Assembly (NCBI GenBank): GCA_019973155.2
Contig: BPQB01000015.1
Coordinates: forward strand, 186,001-250,000
DNA from: Phanerochaete sordida
Lineage: Eukaryota; Basidiomycota; Agaricomycetes; Polyporales; Phanerochaetaceae
Reading direction: 5' to 3'
Length of the DNA: 64,000 bases
Shown: positions 1 through 11,637 of the stretch, one piece after another
Layout: every line of letters starts with the position of its first letter
Position numbering within the stretch: the first letter of the stretch is position 1
The notes under the pieces: model-generated
What the model was told of the DNA's origin: nothing
The model's database searches: none
The model's input: only the letters and a program-made list of their open reading frames with translations
Position numbers and translations under genes: made by a program

Positions 1-273
1 TGTGTCAGACGTTGTGCAGCAGAGTCTCCTTGGTCTTCTTTGAGAAGGTCCAGGGAGTATGCGATAAATCCTGTGACGACGGCAGAGAACAAGCCATCCT
101 GAATGCAACTTAAGCTTTACATCCACATATCTAACGGCTTGCAAGCTCACCACTAGAAGAATGGTGTCGATGTCCCTTATGTGACCCTCCATCTCAGCCT
201 TGTCCTTCCGCTCCAGTTGGTCTTCCATCCACTCCCATCCCGTTCTCGAGCTCGGGGCTATGCCGCTAGACAT
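1..273 (-). CDS. DUF6535-like membrane protein, 5' part only
   Basis: Two exons are visible before the gene runs off the left edge. Exon 1 (273 to 151) opens with ATG and encodes 41 residues including GWEWMEDQLERK and IDTILLV. A GTGAGC donor follows, and exon 2 starts at 98 after TTCAG with DGLFSAVVTGFIAYSLDLL. The order Trp-rich start, acidic/basic helix, then I(L)V-GLFSAVVT-F-I-S-L matches the start of the DUF6535 family, which is common in Agaricomycetes and has no known function. The GLFSAVVTGFIAY stretch would be the first membrane helix. The remainder lies outside the window, so whether the gene is intact is unknown. Confidence 0.7.
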   Translation of the reverse strand, partial: MSSGIAPSSRTGWEWMEDQLERKDKAEMEGHIRDIDTILLVVSLQAVRYVDVKLKLHSGWLVLCRRHRIYRILPGPSQRRPRRLCCTTSDT

Positions 274-2215
274 GGCCTGCGCAGCAGGGGATTATGATAC
301 GCGTTAAACGATGTCTTGTGGGCCTCTGCGTACCTTCTACGATATGTATGCGGAGTATCGGTTAGAACTGTCGGCTCAAGATGTGGTACTGGATAGCTAG
401 CCAATATGTCACGACGTGAATACAAATATACAACATAATGGCGATCAGCAGGATGTCATCAACAAGATGACAGAGCGTACTCGTCGTGTCAAACTAGGAT
501 CTGAGGCACGGTCGTGTCGTCGGCAATGGCAGTATTTTCTGATAGCTGGAGGTGCGTAGGTCTGCTGGTGTCTCGAAGTCAAAGGCAAAATCTGGGCACG
601 CATGGGGGTTCCAAAGGCCTATGCCCGGCGTTTTGACCGATCTCCCAATATTCAGGCACAAATTCTACAAGGCCAGCGCCGCAGACCTATCGGCGCCGCA
701 GTCGACCTGTAGTCTGAAATAACGTTCGATGTAAACCTTCTGCGGCCACACGGTTTTCCAGCAGCTTATGATATTTCCAGAAAGCCAAGGAGCGCAGCGA
801 CTGGTGTGCATATCCTCTACAGACACTCAGAGACAGCGGCCTACATCGAACCCAGCCTTGACAATACCTAGCGGCGGCCAAGGAGAGAGTCTGCATTCAG
901 GATAAACGCTGAACTTCATTTGACAGCTATTTGTCCAACCAAGAACCCTACGAGACGAAGTCAATCCCATGTGTCACCCTAGCTCGGACGCGAACGCAGT
1001 CAGATGAAGCGATACAGGGCACCACAGTCCATGCGCAAGCCGATGTTTCAGTCACCCACAGACCAATTTGTAAACGGTAGCTCGCCCATGCACAATTTGC
1101 AGCAGTCGCATTCGAAACGTTTGCATCCCACATCGGAGGCGTCAGCTCATTGAGTTCTCTGGATCCGTGACCATCGAGCTGGACCTTGTGTCGCTAGCCA
1201 ATGGTAGGGAAGTACTTATCGGGCTCGCATCTTGAGCGTAGCGCGAGCTATCTTGAGCGTAATATGCCGCAGGGCAGTCTATCATCTTGTGATTAGCTGC
1301 GATCAGCTGGTCAGCCAAACGTGCATTCGTTACGTTAGTTCCATACACGCTTCCTGATTTCAGACGCCGCCTTCATTCACTGTGACCCTATCTACGAGCC
1401 CGGCGTGGTAGTACGGTTTGATAGACATAACACAAACACCATCTGGCCATGTAGCTTTTGCAATGAGTCTGGCCTCGGCGTAGTTGCGACCCTCATCAAC
1501 AAACCTATCCTCGGTCTCAAGAATCCAGCACTCATTCCTTTGGCTGGCAGCGCCGGCTTCACCGTCGCCGGCCTCATTTCATGTGAGCGCAGGAGACCTC
1601 GCCGGATCTTTTTGGGCTGTGCTAACTACTTGCCTACGTATATCATCTGTCCTCCTGCACGCGTATAAGACAAACAACGCCAGCGCTCTGAAGTACAAAA
1701 TTTGAATCGAACCTCATATGCTGTCTGTTGCTCGTGTTGTACGCGGAGCATGTGTCGCTCGCAGCTTGAACAGCTGTTACCGTCCCTACAACCGCCACTA
1801 CGATACATCTTGCTGTTGAAGCTTGAAGCCTTTTATTCATGAGCAGCCAATGAGGAGATGATAAAAGTTGGAACGAGGTCGACTTCGAGATCAACTTGCA
1901 TTTTGAGCTTCTCGAGCGCCAAATCAAAAGCTCGCGTCTTGACTCCAAACTTCCACCTTCTCCGTCCTCTCGCATTTCTCAAGCATCAAAGTCAATGTTT
2001 ATCTTGCCCGACATTGCGACGAATATTTTTTTACGTGGAAAAGTGCACAAGTGGAACAGCACCCGTCCCATCGCTGCATATCTGCCATATCCCACGCCTC
2101 GCGTGACGGCGTGTGCAAACCGAAGCCCATCTCTGCCGGCAGCCGACATGGTCTCGTTTGACCAAAGGGTACCTCCTCGGGCCGCTCCAAACTGCGGGCA
2201 TATCCCACGGCCTCG
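274..2215. other. Long stretch without a convincing gene
   Basis: No open frame here has a family signature I trust. A short plus-strand frame around 1484-1640 reads NPALIPLAGSAGFTVAGLI, which faintly recalls the interferon-inducible 6-16 (IFI6/27) family, and a neighbouring frame reads AGSFWAVLTT. Joining them would need a frame change, so at best it is a relic. The rest looks like ordinary intergenic DNA. Confidence 0.4.
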
Positions 2216-2223
2216 CATATAAA
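2216..2223 (+). promoter_or_regulatory. TATA box of TAP-like hydrolase 1
   Basis: CATATAAA lies 53 bp before the ATG at 2271. The second paralogue has TATAAA at the same 53-bp distance from its ATG, which supports both the promoter and the start choice. Confidence 0.6.
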
Positions 2224-2270
2224 CCTCGGCCAGCTCAGCTGGCGATGCTGCAACCGTCTTGACTCACGCC

Positions 2271-4702
2271 ATGGCTGGGAAGCACTACGGGGAGGCAGAT
2301 TCCGTCCTCGAGGGGAGAAAGGACGGAGTCTCGAACAGAAACTATGCTCGGCGTATCCTTGCGCTAGTCGGGATATCTATGCTTGCGAAAGTGTATATCG
2401 GCCCTCTGCTCAGGAAGTATGACGCGTCATCCGGGCAGGTGACGCGCCTTACACTGAACGACCCGGAGCTTGTCTGGAATAACGTATGTCCTGCCACGTT
2501 ATTCTGTGGTTCATAGCATTGACAGTCGCGGACAGATTCCGCCTAGTGGTGTTGACAAACTGTTCTGGACGTCGTGCTATGAGGGGAAGGAATGTGCACG
2601 CTTGATGGTAAGCTGTTTGTCGACTGTTGGTGAAAATATGGTACTCAATGGTGCTGCATCATAGCTGCCACTGGACTACGCCGTTCCTGATGGCCCTAAA
2701 GCTGGCGTCGCGCTCATCAAAGTCCCGTCCAAGTTCTCCCCAGGCGATGAAGCCTACAGAGGACCGATCCTCCTCAATCCCGGTATGCGCCGTCAACTAT
2801 ACAATGTCGAACACCCATGTGACTGTTTATCCTGTTTAGGTGGACCTGGAGGCTCGGGGGTATCTTTGGTTGAGGGCCGTGGCCTTCAATTCCAGCAGCT
2901 CATCGGCGACGAGTTCGACATCGTCGGCTTCGACCCGCGGTGCGAGTCTCCCGCAATTCAGACCTGAGTAGCCCCTAACATCTCGTAGGGGCATCTCGCG
3001 CACCACCCCGCCTGTCGTCGTCTTCAAGGACAGCGCCGAGGACGCTGCGTGGCGGATCCGTGTCCAGGATACTCCTCCGCCGAATACTACCGTTGACGCC
3101 GTGGCACGCTTGTGGGCGGGCGCGCAGGTCTTTGGGTCGATTGCCAACCAGTCTACCGCACACTCTTCGCCATATGTCAGCACTGCACTAGTCGCGAGGG
3201 ACATGTTGAGCATCTCGCAGGCCCACGGGTTCGACAAACTTCAGTATTGGGGCTTCTCGTGAGTTGACATAATCACTACGCTGCTCACACGGCTGATGGG
3301 GTTTTGCTTAGCTATGGAACTGTTCTCGGTTCCACGTATGTCTGTCTCCCTCAGGTTGGTTCTTCGCTGACTGGCAGTACGCTTGATAGTTTCGCAGCTA
3401 TGTTTCCGGTAAGCTGCGCTTGAAGGGGAAAGGCCCTACGCATCGCTGATACACTCGCAGGACAATGTCGGCCGTCTGATCATCGATGGTTTGTGCTTGC
3501 GTTCCAACAGGCTATTCAGGTGCTGATCCTTGCCATAGGCGTCGTCGATGCGGAGAACTACTACGCCGGCCTCTGGTCCAACAACCTGCTCGACACCGAC
3601 CAGACCCTGCGCACCATCCTCGATGCCTGCGTAGCTGCAGGCCCGTCGCTCTGCGCGCTCTACGAAAACACAACGGACGAGGTGCACGCGCGGCTCTCCG
3701 CAATCTTCGCCGCGCTCAAGACGCGCCCGCTACCCGTGTACAGCAACGCCACCGGCAAGGAGTACGCGCTGATCGACTACAAGACCGCGCGCCGCGCGCT
3801 CTTCGCACAGCTCTACGCGCCCTACGGCGGCACCGCGCGCGTCTCCAACTACCCGAGCATGGAGCTTCTGCACGCGCTCGCGCAGCTCGAGAAGGGCGAC
3901 GGCCTCGCACTCGCGCGCCACGCCGGTCTCGTCCCCGCATCGACTCCCTTCACCTGCGCCTGCCCCGACGCGCCGCCTGCGCCGCTCCTGCTGACGCCCG
4001 ACACGAGCATCGCGATCGGCTGCGGGGACACGGGCCTCGCGCGCGTTGGTGACACGCCGGAGGACCTCGAGGCACACTTCGCGAACATGAGCACGTTCAC
4101 GGAGTTTGCGGACCAGTGGCTCTTCCGTGTTGGCTGCACGTCAGTGGTCGCTCTGTTTGCTGCGTGCGCTGTGCTGACACGCTGTGGGTATCGGCTGCAG
4201 CGGATGGACGACGCAGTCCGTCGAGCGCTTCAGCGGCGCGTTCGTCGCGAACACGTCGTACCCCCTGCTCATCATCGGCAACACCGCCGACCCGGTGACG
4301 CCGCTCGCACAGTACGCCTCAGTCTCTAGCCTCTCGCGCGCGCCCTCTGATATTCTGCAGCGCCCGGACGATGTCGCGCGGCTTCAACAACTCTGTCGTG
4401 CTGCATCAGGACTCTGCAGGAGTGCGTGCTCGCCGTCTGCATCTAGAAGCACATCTGACCTCGAGTAGCACTGCTCGCTGTCAGCGACATCGCTCTGCAC
4501 CGCCAAGGCCGTCCGCGAGTACTTCCGCGAGGGAAAGCTCCCACAGCCCGGCACTGTCTGCAGCGTCGAGAGCACCATCTTTCCGAGCTACAGCGAGGCG
4601 CAGAGCGGGCAGGCGCTTCGGGGTGAGGACCGCGCCGTCATGAAGGCGTGGCGCGAGATCCGCGAGTCGCTCGAGGTTCCGAGATTTGGCATGGCTTTCT
4701 GA
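2271..4702 (+). CDS. TAP-like alpha/beta-hydrolase 1 (probable secreted or membrane-anchored exopeptidase)
   Basis: Twelve exons join in frame to 620 residues: 2271-2483, 2536-2607, 2665-2782, 2840-2939, 2989-3258, 3312-3335, 3379-3409, 3461-3488, 3539-4139, 4201-4311, 4361-4421, 4469-4702. Residues about 23-45 form a hydrophobic segment after a basic stretch, so a type II anchor or uncleaved signal is likely. The oxyanion-side motif GGPGGSGVSLV precedes DIVGFDPRG. The nucleophile elbow is GFSYG with Ser258, whose codon is split by an intron. The C-terminal TAP-like domain carries LLIIGNTADPVTPL (Asp516) and DSAGHC (His544), which completes a Ser-Asp-His triad. The family includes tripeptidyl aminopeptidases that act on peptide N termini; the substrate here is unknown. 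The gene converges on tyrosinase 1. The paralogues at 27534 and 32666 share the exon pattern; this copy has four extra residues (TLDS) in exon 7. Confidence 0.88.
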
Positions 4703-4874
4703 ACGGGTGCGATATAAGTATGCCTCCTGAATTGACATGTTCCAAGTGTTGTAATCGTTCGGGAATTGGCCGAAGCTGGGGCGGACTTGAACGTGTACGT
4801 CACCAAAGGCTCTGGCGAACTACACCCGCCCATCAAGCCACAACCCCACATCCAGGAATACACGCCCACCAAGC

Positions 4875-7800
4875 TCACACCAGCCGCGCCCACGCCCGTC
4901 CCTCAACCACCCGCCCATGCGCCGTCCAGTCGCACCACGCGAGCGCACCGCCGCTGCGCGCGAGCGCCGCCGCCGACGACACGAGCGTGAGCTCGGGCGC
5001 CGCGGCGCGGGGGAGCGCGTCCTCCTCCGCGACACTACTACCTCCGCCCGCGCCGCCGACGGTCCTGCCGACGACAACGCCAGAGTGGTCGACGACGGCG
5101 GCGCGCAGGCGGCCCTTGAGCGCGTCCGCGACGTCGGCCGCGCTCGCGCTCGCGCGGTCGAGCCCGGAGCCGGAGACGACTTGGTCGATGATGGCGAAGG
5201 GGCTGTGCGGCGGGTTAGCGTCTTGTGTCGGTGGGCAAGGGAGGGACGCGTACATGGGGACGACGCCGCGGACGGTGGAGCCTGCGGCGCGGCGGCCGGC
5301 GCAGCCCTGGCAGTCCGCTGTGCGCCGAGGTAAGCGCGGTATCTCGCGTGCGGTGGGCAGGCACGCTCACAGTGGTTGGAGCGGGCGAACACCGCGACGG
5401 TCCCGACGTACGTGTCGTCCTCCTCGGACGCCTGAGCCCCGCTGTTCGTGAAGTACAGGTCGACGGTGTACGACCCGTTGAACGCGAACTCTTTCGTCTG
5501 CCAAGCGGTCAGTCATCATTGGTATTGCGCGCCGACGGACAAGCCGCGCACCTGCACGACGACGACGAAGTTGCGGTAGTCCGGGACGAGGTCGTGGTTC
5601 GCGATCACGGCAGCAGCACTGATCGAGTTGAACATCGGCAGCTTGACGCCCCGAACCCTCGACTCTGGCCCGCGAGGCTCGGCACCTCGTCGTCTGCACC
5701 ACTCGCAAGGATGAGCGCGGCGCGGCGGACAGCGGAGCGTGGTACGCACGGACGCCATAGTGCTTCTGCAGGCTCTTCCGCGCTTCGATGCGCTGCTGGT
5801 CGGTGATGTCCCGCCCGATCTTGACACCGGCGACCTCGGGGTACGAGTAATCTGCGTGCGAAGGGGCGATGAGTGTGCAGTCGTAAAGAGTATGACGACA
5901 ATTACATTTGCCGTCTAGGAATCGGGTCTCATCCGACGTCCAATATTCTGAGTTCTCCGTGCGGTACGGCGCGAGGGCCGTCTTGCCGTCGAGGACCGCG
6001 TTCTGACGTCCGGTTAGCGAATTCGGACTCCTCGAAGGAAGATGAGCCTACATAAACGAGGTTGTAGGTGCCAAGAGACTGTGTGAATGGGATGGTGTCT
6101 CCGTCGGATGGATATCCCTTTCCCATCTAGCGCAAGACTACTCAGCGTTTTACGCCGGAGAAAGTGACTTGGTATCTCACGTAGTATTGAGGGTAGACAT
6201 ATTCCCAGAGTGCAAACAAGCGATCTATGTTGCAGTGGTGGAGATAGAACCTGCGAATCACAGTCATCATGACGAAGATCTTGGGAGAGGACATCAGAAG
6301 CTCTTACACGGGGTCGAAGCCTGCCTGGGGAGGGAGACGGTGAGTAAGTGACCCTGGGAGCAGGTCCAAGGCACTTGTCCACTCACATAGTCAGGGAATG
6401 ACATGTGCCCGTTTCCGCCTATGAAGCCATGAAGGCCGTCATGAACGCCCTCAAGCGAATCTGAGGAGTACGCGACAGGGAATTGTGAGATATGTCAGCA
6501 GGTCGGTCCATCGCAGGACGTACTGATATTGTAATAGTCCTCCTTCCGCAGTGACTGCGTCGTGTGATTCGAAAACTCGTCCCAGCTGTGCAGAGGTATT
6601 AGCTTAATACGCTCCACAAGAGTCATCGGCTCGAGGACGCACACTAAGGCGGGTTTGCCCTTGTCGTCGTAAGTGAACAGCCTTCCAACGCCCTGCCTGA
6701 TAGACGCAGCTCGCTTCTTGATTTCCCTACATTTTCAGACATCAATCAGTGAGAATTACTCGATGGCGAAGGTTACTCACGCGTTCATACTAGCGTTACC
6801 ATTACCATCGGGCTGGGTAGTGCTCTGGACGTATCGGAACGTGCGCTGCGGTATGCAGGTATAAGTAGCATGGTTCAGACACGCTAAAGTAAGTCCGACG
6901 TACCTTCCACTGGGAGAAGTAGGCTTTGACCTACACGTAGAGCAGAAATGTCAGCGGTCACATGTCTCAGTAGCAGCAAAAAGGCTTTCCTCGGGTTTGG
7001 AAGGCTATCAAAATAAGATCGTGAGATGCTGTTGAGCGCGGGTCGCGTCGTATCCAACTCACATCGAAGACTTCGTCCCTGAAGCCCTCAGGGATCGTGT
7101 CAAAAGGATAATACGCGAGCGGGTTCTCGACCTCCTTCACCACACCGCCCGGCATGGCAATGGAGACCTTCTCGTCCGTGATGACCTTCGGTACGCCGTT
7201 CGTGGCCACCTTCTCCGCGGCCCAGTCCCAGAATCTGGCGAGGGTGAGCCGACCGCGCGGAGAGGCACGAACAGAGAAGGCCTACGGGAAACGGAGAGCG
7301 CGCGCGGCGTCCTTCCACTGGGCGGCCTCCTCAGAGCTGCTGTTCGCCGAGAGGCGCTCTGCGAGCTGGACAGCGACGTCGCCGATGGCCTGCTCGATGG
7401 ACATGATGCACGGGCGGTGCCTGCGATGGTGCCATTCAGCGCGATCGGACCTCTGGACGATGACGACGTACATACCACGTTGGAAACGCGACGCTGCCGT
7501 GGCTGCAATACTGGCCGAGAAAATTAGACTCACTCTCAGCGGTGTTATACGACGAAGACGCGACTTACGCCCCCAAAGCGCGACGGGAACGGCTGGCTGT
7601 CCTTCGGATCCTTGGGATCATAGTCGGCGTCGCTGCTGGTATGGTCCCCGATCCACTCCTACCACGCCCAGACGTCACCACCACCAACCAAGCAAGCCGA
7701 GCGCATACACGCACCGTGAACGGCAACCCATGTATCGCCGCGAGCTCCGCGAAGCGCGCCGCGGGCGGGACGACGAGCCCCTCGAACGCGTCGCCGCGGC

Positions 7801-7930
7801 CCTGGAGCGCGAGGAACGCGAGCACGAACAGCGTAAACTGCCGCGGCTCGCGCTGGAGGTCCTCGATGTCGAGGCGGTCGTGCACGCCCGTGCCCGTGCG
7901 GCCGGTGATGAGGTAGTGGTCGGGTGCCAT
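4875..7930 (-). CDS. Tyrosinase 1 (polyphenol oxidase)
   Basis: Nineteen exons join in frame to 657 residues. Exons (high to low): 7930-7715, 7658-7569, 7510-7476, 7420-7286, 7234-7063, 6930-6904, 6845-6781, 6726-6643, 6585-6524, 6460-6387, 6324-6308, 6250-6181, 6126-6052, 6002-5906, 5851-5750, 5685-5552, 5497-5371, 5317-5254, 5202-4875. Type-3 copper ligands are visible: CuA His67 (IHGLPF), His106 and His115 in YCSHGSVAFPTWHRP, with Cys104 placed for the Cys-His thioether; CuB His302 and His306 (VHDGLHGFIGGNGHM) and His331 (FYLHHCNIDR). A C-terminal lid-type domain follows, with DCQGC (a CxxC) near its start. There is no signal peptide, as usual for mushroom tyrosinases. The enzyme hydroxylates monophenols and oxidises diphenols to quinones. 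This is the most divergent and most GC-rich of the four copies, especially at the C terminus. Confidence 0.9.
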
Positions 7931-7964
7931 GTCTGGTGGGGGCGGCGGGGCGCCAGCGCGCCGC

Positions 7965-7972
7965 TTTATATA
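7965..7972 (-). promoter_or_regulatory. TATA box of tyrosinase 1
   Basis: On the minus strand the sequence is TATATAAA, 35 bp before the ATG at 7930. It is the clearest TATA element among the four tyrosinase promoters. Confidence 0.55.
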
Positions 7973-8728
7973 TGCTTACTGGGAAGCCTGGCCGCGCCGA
8001 CGGCGCCGCCCGATGCCCCGCGCCCATGCCGATGCGCATCGGCGAGCGTGGCAGGCGACGAGGGAGCAGAGAAGGAAGAAGCAGCGAATGGCGCGTACAG
8101 GCGCCGAAGGAAGCCGGTGGCGCGCCGGACGCGGCGGGCGGCACGTCGGGCAGCGGCCGCGCTCGCGGTGCCGTCGGCCTCGCCACCCGCGCCAGCGACT
8201 GTACTTGGGAGCTGCACGGTGTCCGGCCGAGACTCGCGCATCGGCGGCGCCAGAACGGCAGCGACGCGACCACGTGCGTCTCCACGCGCCGCGTCCGTCG
8301 GCGAGGTGCCGTTCCTCTCGCGCGCAGAGCGAAGGTCGAAGCGGGGCATGATCGCTCGTGGCGCACGCGCGCTCCGCGACGCGTCGGCGGCTGCACCACG
8401 GCGGGCGCAGACGCGGGCACGACTGAGCAGTCCGCTGCCGGCATACCCAAGATAGTTAAGTATAGTTGTATCGTTTTCAGCAAAGAAACGCGCTCCTCGT
8501 TCTCGGGGCGCAATCGCAATTTTTTTGCGGCATTCATCTATGCTTTGTTAAGCCTTCGAGTAATACATCAAATCCATTTGATACACACTGCATCCTATTC
8601 CGAGCTAGTGCTCCAGATGGTATGCTGAGCCTGGGCCTGAGGCCTGAACGTGAACACCGTCCCGCATTCCTCGCCCGCCTACGTGCTTTATCGCCACCCG
8701 CTGAAGGCATCGCAGGGCCAGGCTTGTA
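7973..8728. other. Intergenic region upstream of tyrosinase 1
   Basis: Very GC-rich between 7990 and 8430, which opens long overlapping frames on both strands. They are Arg/Ala/Pro-rich, mutually exclusive and lack family motifs, so I read them as base-composition artefacts. From about 8450 the DNA turns AT-rich. No gene is supported. Confidence 0.45.
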
Positions 8729-10639
8729 TCATGAATCATTGTCATGACCGCGCCTGCGTTGCTGAGCGAAGGCTGCTACGCCACGCGTCAACGTCCAATC
8801 GGAACGGCGTGTTAATTGCTCTCGCGTTCCCTCGACCTTCCGTTCCGCCGCCGCGGTTCCCCGCGTTGCAGGTAGGTGCGGCATGTCTGGCAACGGAGCG
8901 TCTTCGATCAACGGAGATGGGGGAAGTGTCGCTTCCTCCGCCGCGGACATTTCGAGTGTGCGCGGATCATCAACACCGGACGCGAAAGCCTGCAGCTGCA
9001 CCCACCACTCAAGATCTTGTTGGGTGGGCATTTCTGAGCGTCCGGCACCGCTGGGTACACCTGTGAGGGACGAGCGTGGAAGGAACGGGCTTCCGGGGGC
9101 GTCATTCGGTATCTCTTCCTCTGCGGACACGTGCGCATGTGATGACGAAGATGCTGCACGAGTGGGTGCACTAGAGGGATGCGGGGAGACAGGAAGAGGG
9201 GGCAGGTCTTTCTCTCTGGTCGATGGCAGCGTTATAGTCCTGAGGGCGACGGTGCGGTTGCCAGCCATGCTATGCGCAGTCCAGCGGTAGACAGATGTCG
9301 GAGCGTTCTCTCGAATGTGCGCTTGGTATGAATTATTTGGATGCCATACCGTACTGCCGGGTTCGGGTGCGTCACGTAGGCCCGGTGCAGTTGTAGGTTG
9401 TGTTGAGGGGCGCAGGCCCTCAGAGTCCAGCGGAGAGCTTGGGCAAAGCCGCAAGGCCTTAGCGCCGTAGTCGAAGGCAGTATCTACGATGTCTCAACGT
9501 CGTAAGGTGCAAGGTGAAGCTCGGGAGACTCGGGGAAGGAGATGAATGTAGGGAGATCAGTCACGTCGACGTCGCAAATAGTGGATGCAGAATGACGTGC
9601 AGCGGGTAGAGGATGGAGTCTGGAAGCCAAGAGCGAAGCACAGCTGGATACTTGTTCTTGTTCTTCGTAGGCTGACGCGGGCGTTGTGGACGGTTCGGCG
9701 AAGTTTAGCTCGTACTTTGACCATGGCGGTAAGGGAGGCCCGCTGTACCGGCGGATATCTGGCCCAGGCATGTTGTGCGCGCTCGATAGATTGGCCGATG
9801 CTTTCTGACGTTTATGAGACCGAGTAATGATTTCTATCATCTAAATCAGTAACCATGAGATCGTTGTGGACCACGATATACCTATAACGCTGTGGGAGCA
9901 CAAACGCAGGTCCTCGATCGCATCCCGCTGGCAGAGCCAGGCCAGGCAGCGCACCTTACCACGGAGCCGGTCGACCCAGAATAATCTGCGATGCGCACTG
10001 TCAGCACATCTTTCATATACCGCAGGCTGCTACGCACAAGAGGCCGAGGATTGCGCTCATGACCCAGTCGACAACCGCGACACCCTTCGCATCCTTGTTC
10101 ATGCAGGTAGCCGCAAGCTTCAGCGTCGCCAGCGCAAGCGTGGCGACGCTCACAAGCACGCTGTACCAGTCCAAAAGCGGCGCGTCCTGCCTGTCGCCCA
10201 GGAGCTGCAACGGGAAGTGCGCGGCTGCAGCGGGACTGTCCGCGACGGTATCGTCGACCGACGCGTCGTACCATTCGTCTTCGGGAAACAGAGTTGAACT
10301 GGAGCGGGTCAGAATCTTGTGAGCTTCCGACCCGGCGTGCGCTGTGAAGTGTGCGAGGGAGACGTACGCGGTATCGCTGGCAGTGCTTTCGGCAACAGGT
10401 TTGAAGTCATGGGGCTGTCGACATGGAATTGGCGGCAACTCGTTGTCCGCCATGGTCTGCGCCGCTTCGAAGGCGTCCCAGCTCGGGTGGGCGAGCTGTT
10501 CAGGCTCTTCGAGCATGGGGTCGCCGTCTTCGAACCAGCGTGCGGGCTTCTCTATCCGACGTTGAGATAGAGGTCGAGGCTCTTCGCCGGTTGCGCGTCG
10601 CGGTTTGAACCGTCTTCGCAGCGTGGAAATATAGTTCAT
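8729..10639 (-). CDS. Hypothetical two-helix membrane protein
   Basis: I do not recognise a family. The best model has four exons: 10639-10038, 9985-9882, 9833-9499 and 9457-8729, giving 589 residues. The join across the first intron (donor GTGCGT) makes a continuous hydrophobic helix AILGLLLFWVDRLRGK, which supports it. Two membrane helices are predicted near residues 150-205 (WYSVLVSVATLALATLK and VVDWVMSAILGLLLFWV), followed by a Cys-rich basic stretch. The last 240 residues are Pro/Ser/Thr-rich and probably disordered. The third intron is only 41 nt; the alternative is a single-base frameshift near 9485. Function unknown. Confidence 0.5.
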
Positions 10640-10789
10640 GTCCCTTCAGCTTGAGGGAAGGGCACTCTACTCGGGGAGGTCGGCTGTCTGAGCGGAGGGC
10701 CGTGCTTGGTCCAGGCAATAGAGACACAGACGAGGAGTAGAGGACGGCTGCGCGGGGCCGTCCCCGAGGACAGCTGGTATCGTGAACAT

Positions 10790-11327
10790 CAGATGGGGAA
10801 GTAGGCGAGGCCGTACATACACGGTTCTGAGGCAATCGGACGTCCGAGGGTACGTGTCGTCGAGGCAGAGCGTGGGGCTATGCAGCGCACCACCGCACTG
10901 CCCGGATCCAACAACACGACAGCTGCTGTGCCGTCAAAGATGCGGCTGCGCAGCGTGCCAGAGCTGTGAACATTGTAGTCAACACGTCTGACCACAGCAT
11001 TCAGCAGGACTTAGAAGGATACTCACTGTTTAGGGGCAATCCGAGACTGTCACTTCCAGTTGGCATGGCATGTGATACATAGAGGTCGTCCCGCAGGAAT
11101 GGAGACAACGCCATGAAGGCAGCCACCTGGAAGGTAGGCCACGCATCAGCTATTCGACGGAAATCTTCCACTCTCGTCGCCTTGAACACTGCTGGCTGTA
11201 GCATATTTCTCAGGGCAGAAGCAGACTCAGATCGAGCCACGACTGCCGCCCGCGTATACGAGTGTCGGACGTCCAAAGCCCCAGACACGGCCCAGCACAC
11301 CCCTCGCAGCAGCTTCAATCCATCCAT
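10790..11327 (-). CDS. Possible small hypothetical gene
   Basis: A minus-strand frame from ATG at 11327 encodes about 100 residues (MDGLKLLRGVCWAVSGALDV at the start, then DFRRIADAWPTFQVAAFMAL) and meets a good donor, GTGAGT, near 11029. A second coding-like frame lies at 10970-10790 (SSGTLRSRIFDGTAAVVLL), but I could not join the two in phase with a good acceptor. The exon model is therefore open. No family recognised. Confidence 0.25.
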
Positions 11328-11637
11328 TACGCACTAAATTCACTATACCAGTTCCACAAAAATAATCATCTCTAAGATTAGCTACGGCGCACATTATCGA
11401 TCTATCGTCCAGCGCGGCGGGAGCAGGGCGAGGCGGGGAAACGACCGTGGCGACGGCAGCAACGCGCGCGTCACATACACAAAACGAGTGCGAGGCACAA
11501 CGGTGCGTGCTTTCGGTTTTGGGCGGGGGTCGGGGAGCGCCTCGCGCGCGCTGCGGGCGAGGCGCGAGGCGCGAGCCGGGTTGGGAGTCCGGGAAGTCGG
11601 GTGTCCAAGGGTCGGGCGAGGGCGCGGCGCGGCGCGC

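Noticed and set aside
7154..8537. Long open frames on both strands (433 and 292 codons)
   Set aside because: They overlap true tyrosinase 1 exons or GC-rich spacer, are Arg/Ala/Pro-rich and mutually exclusive, and show no domain.
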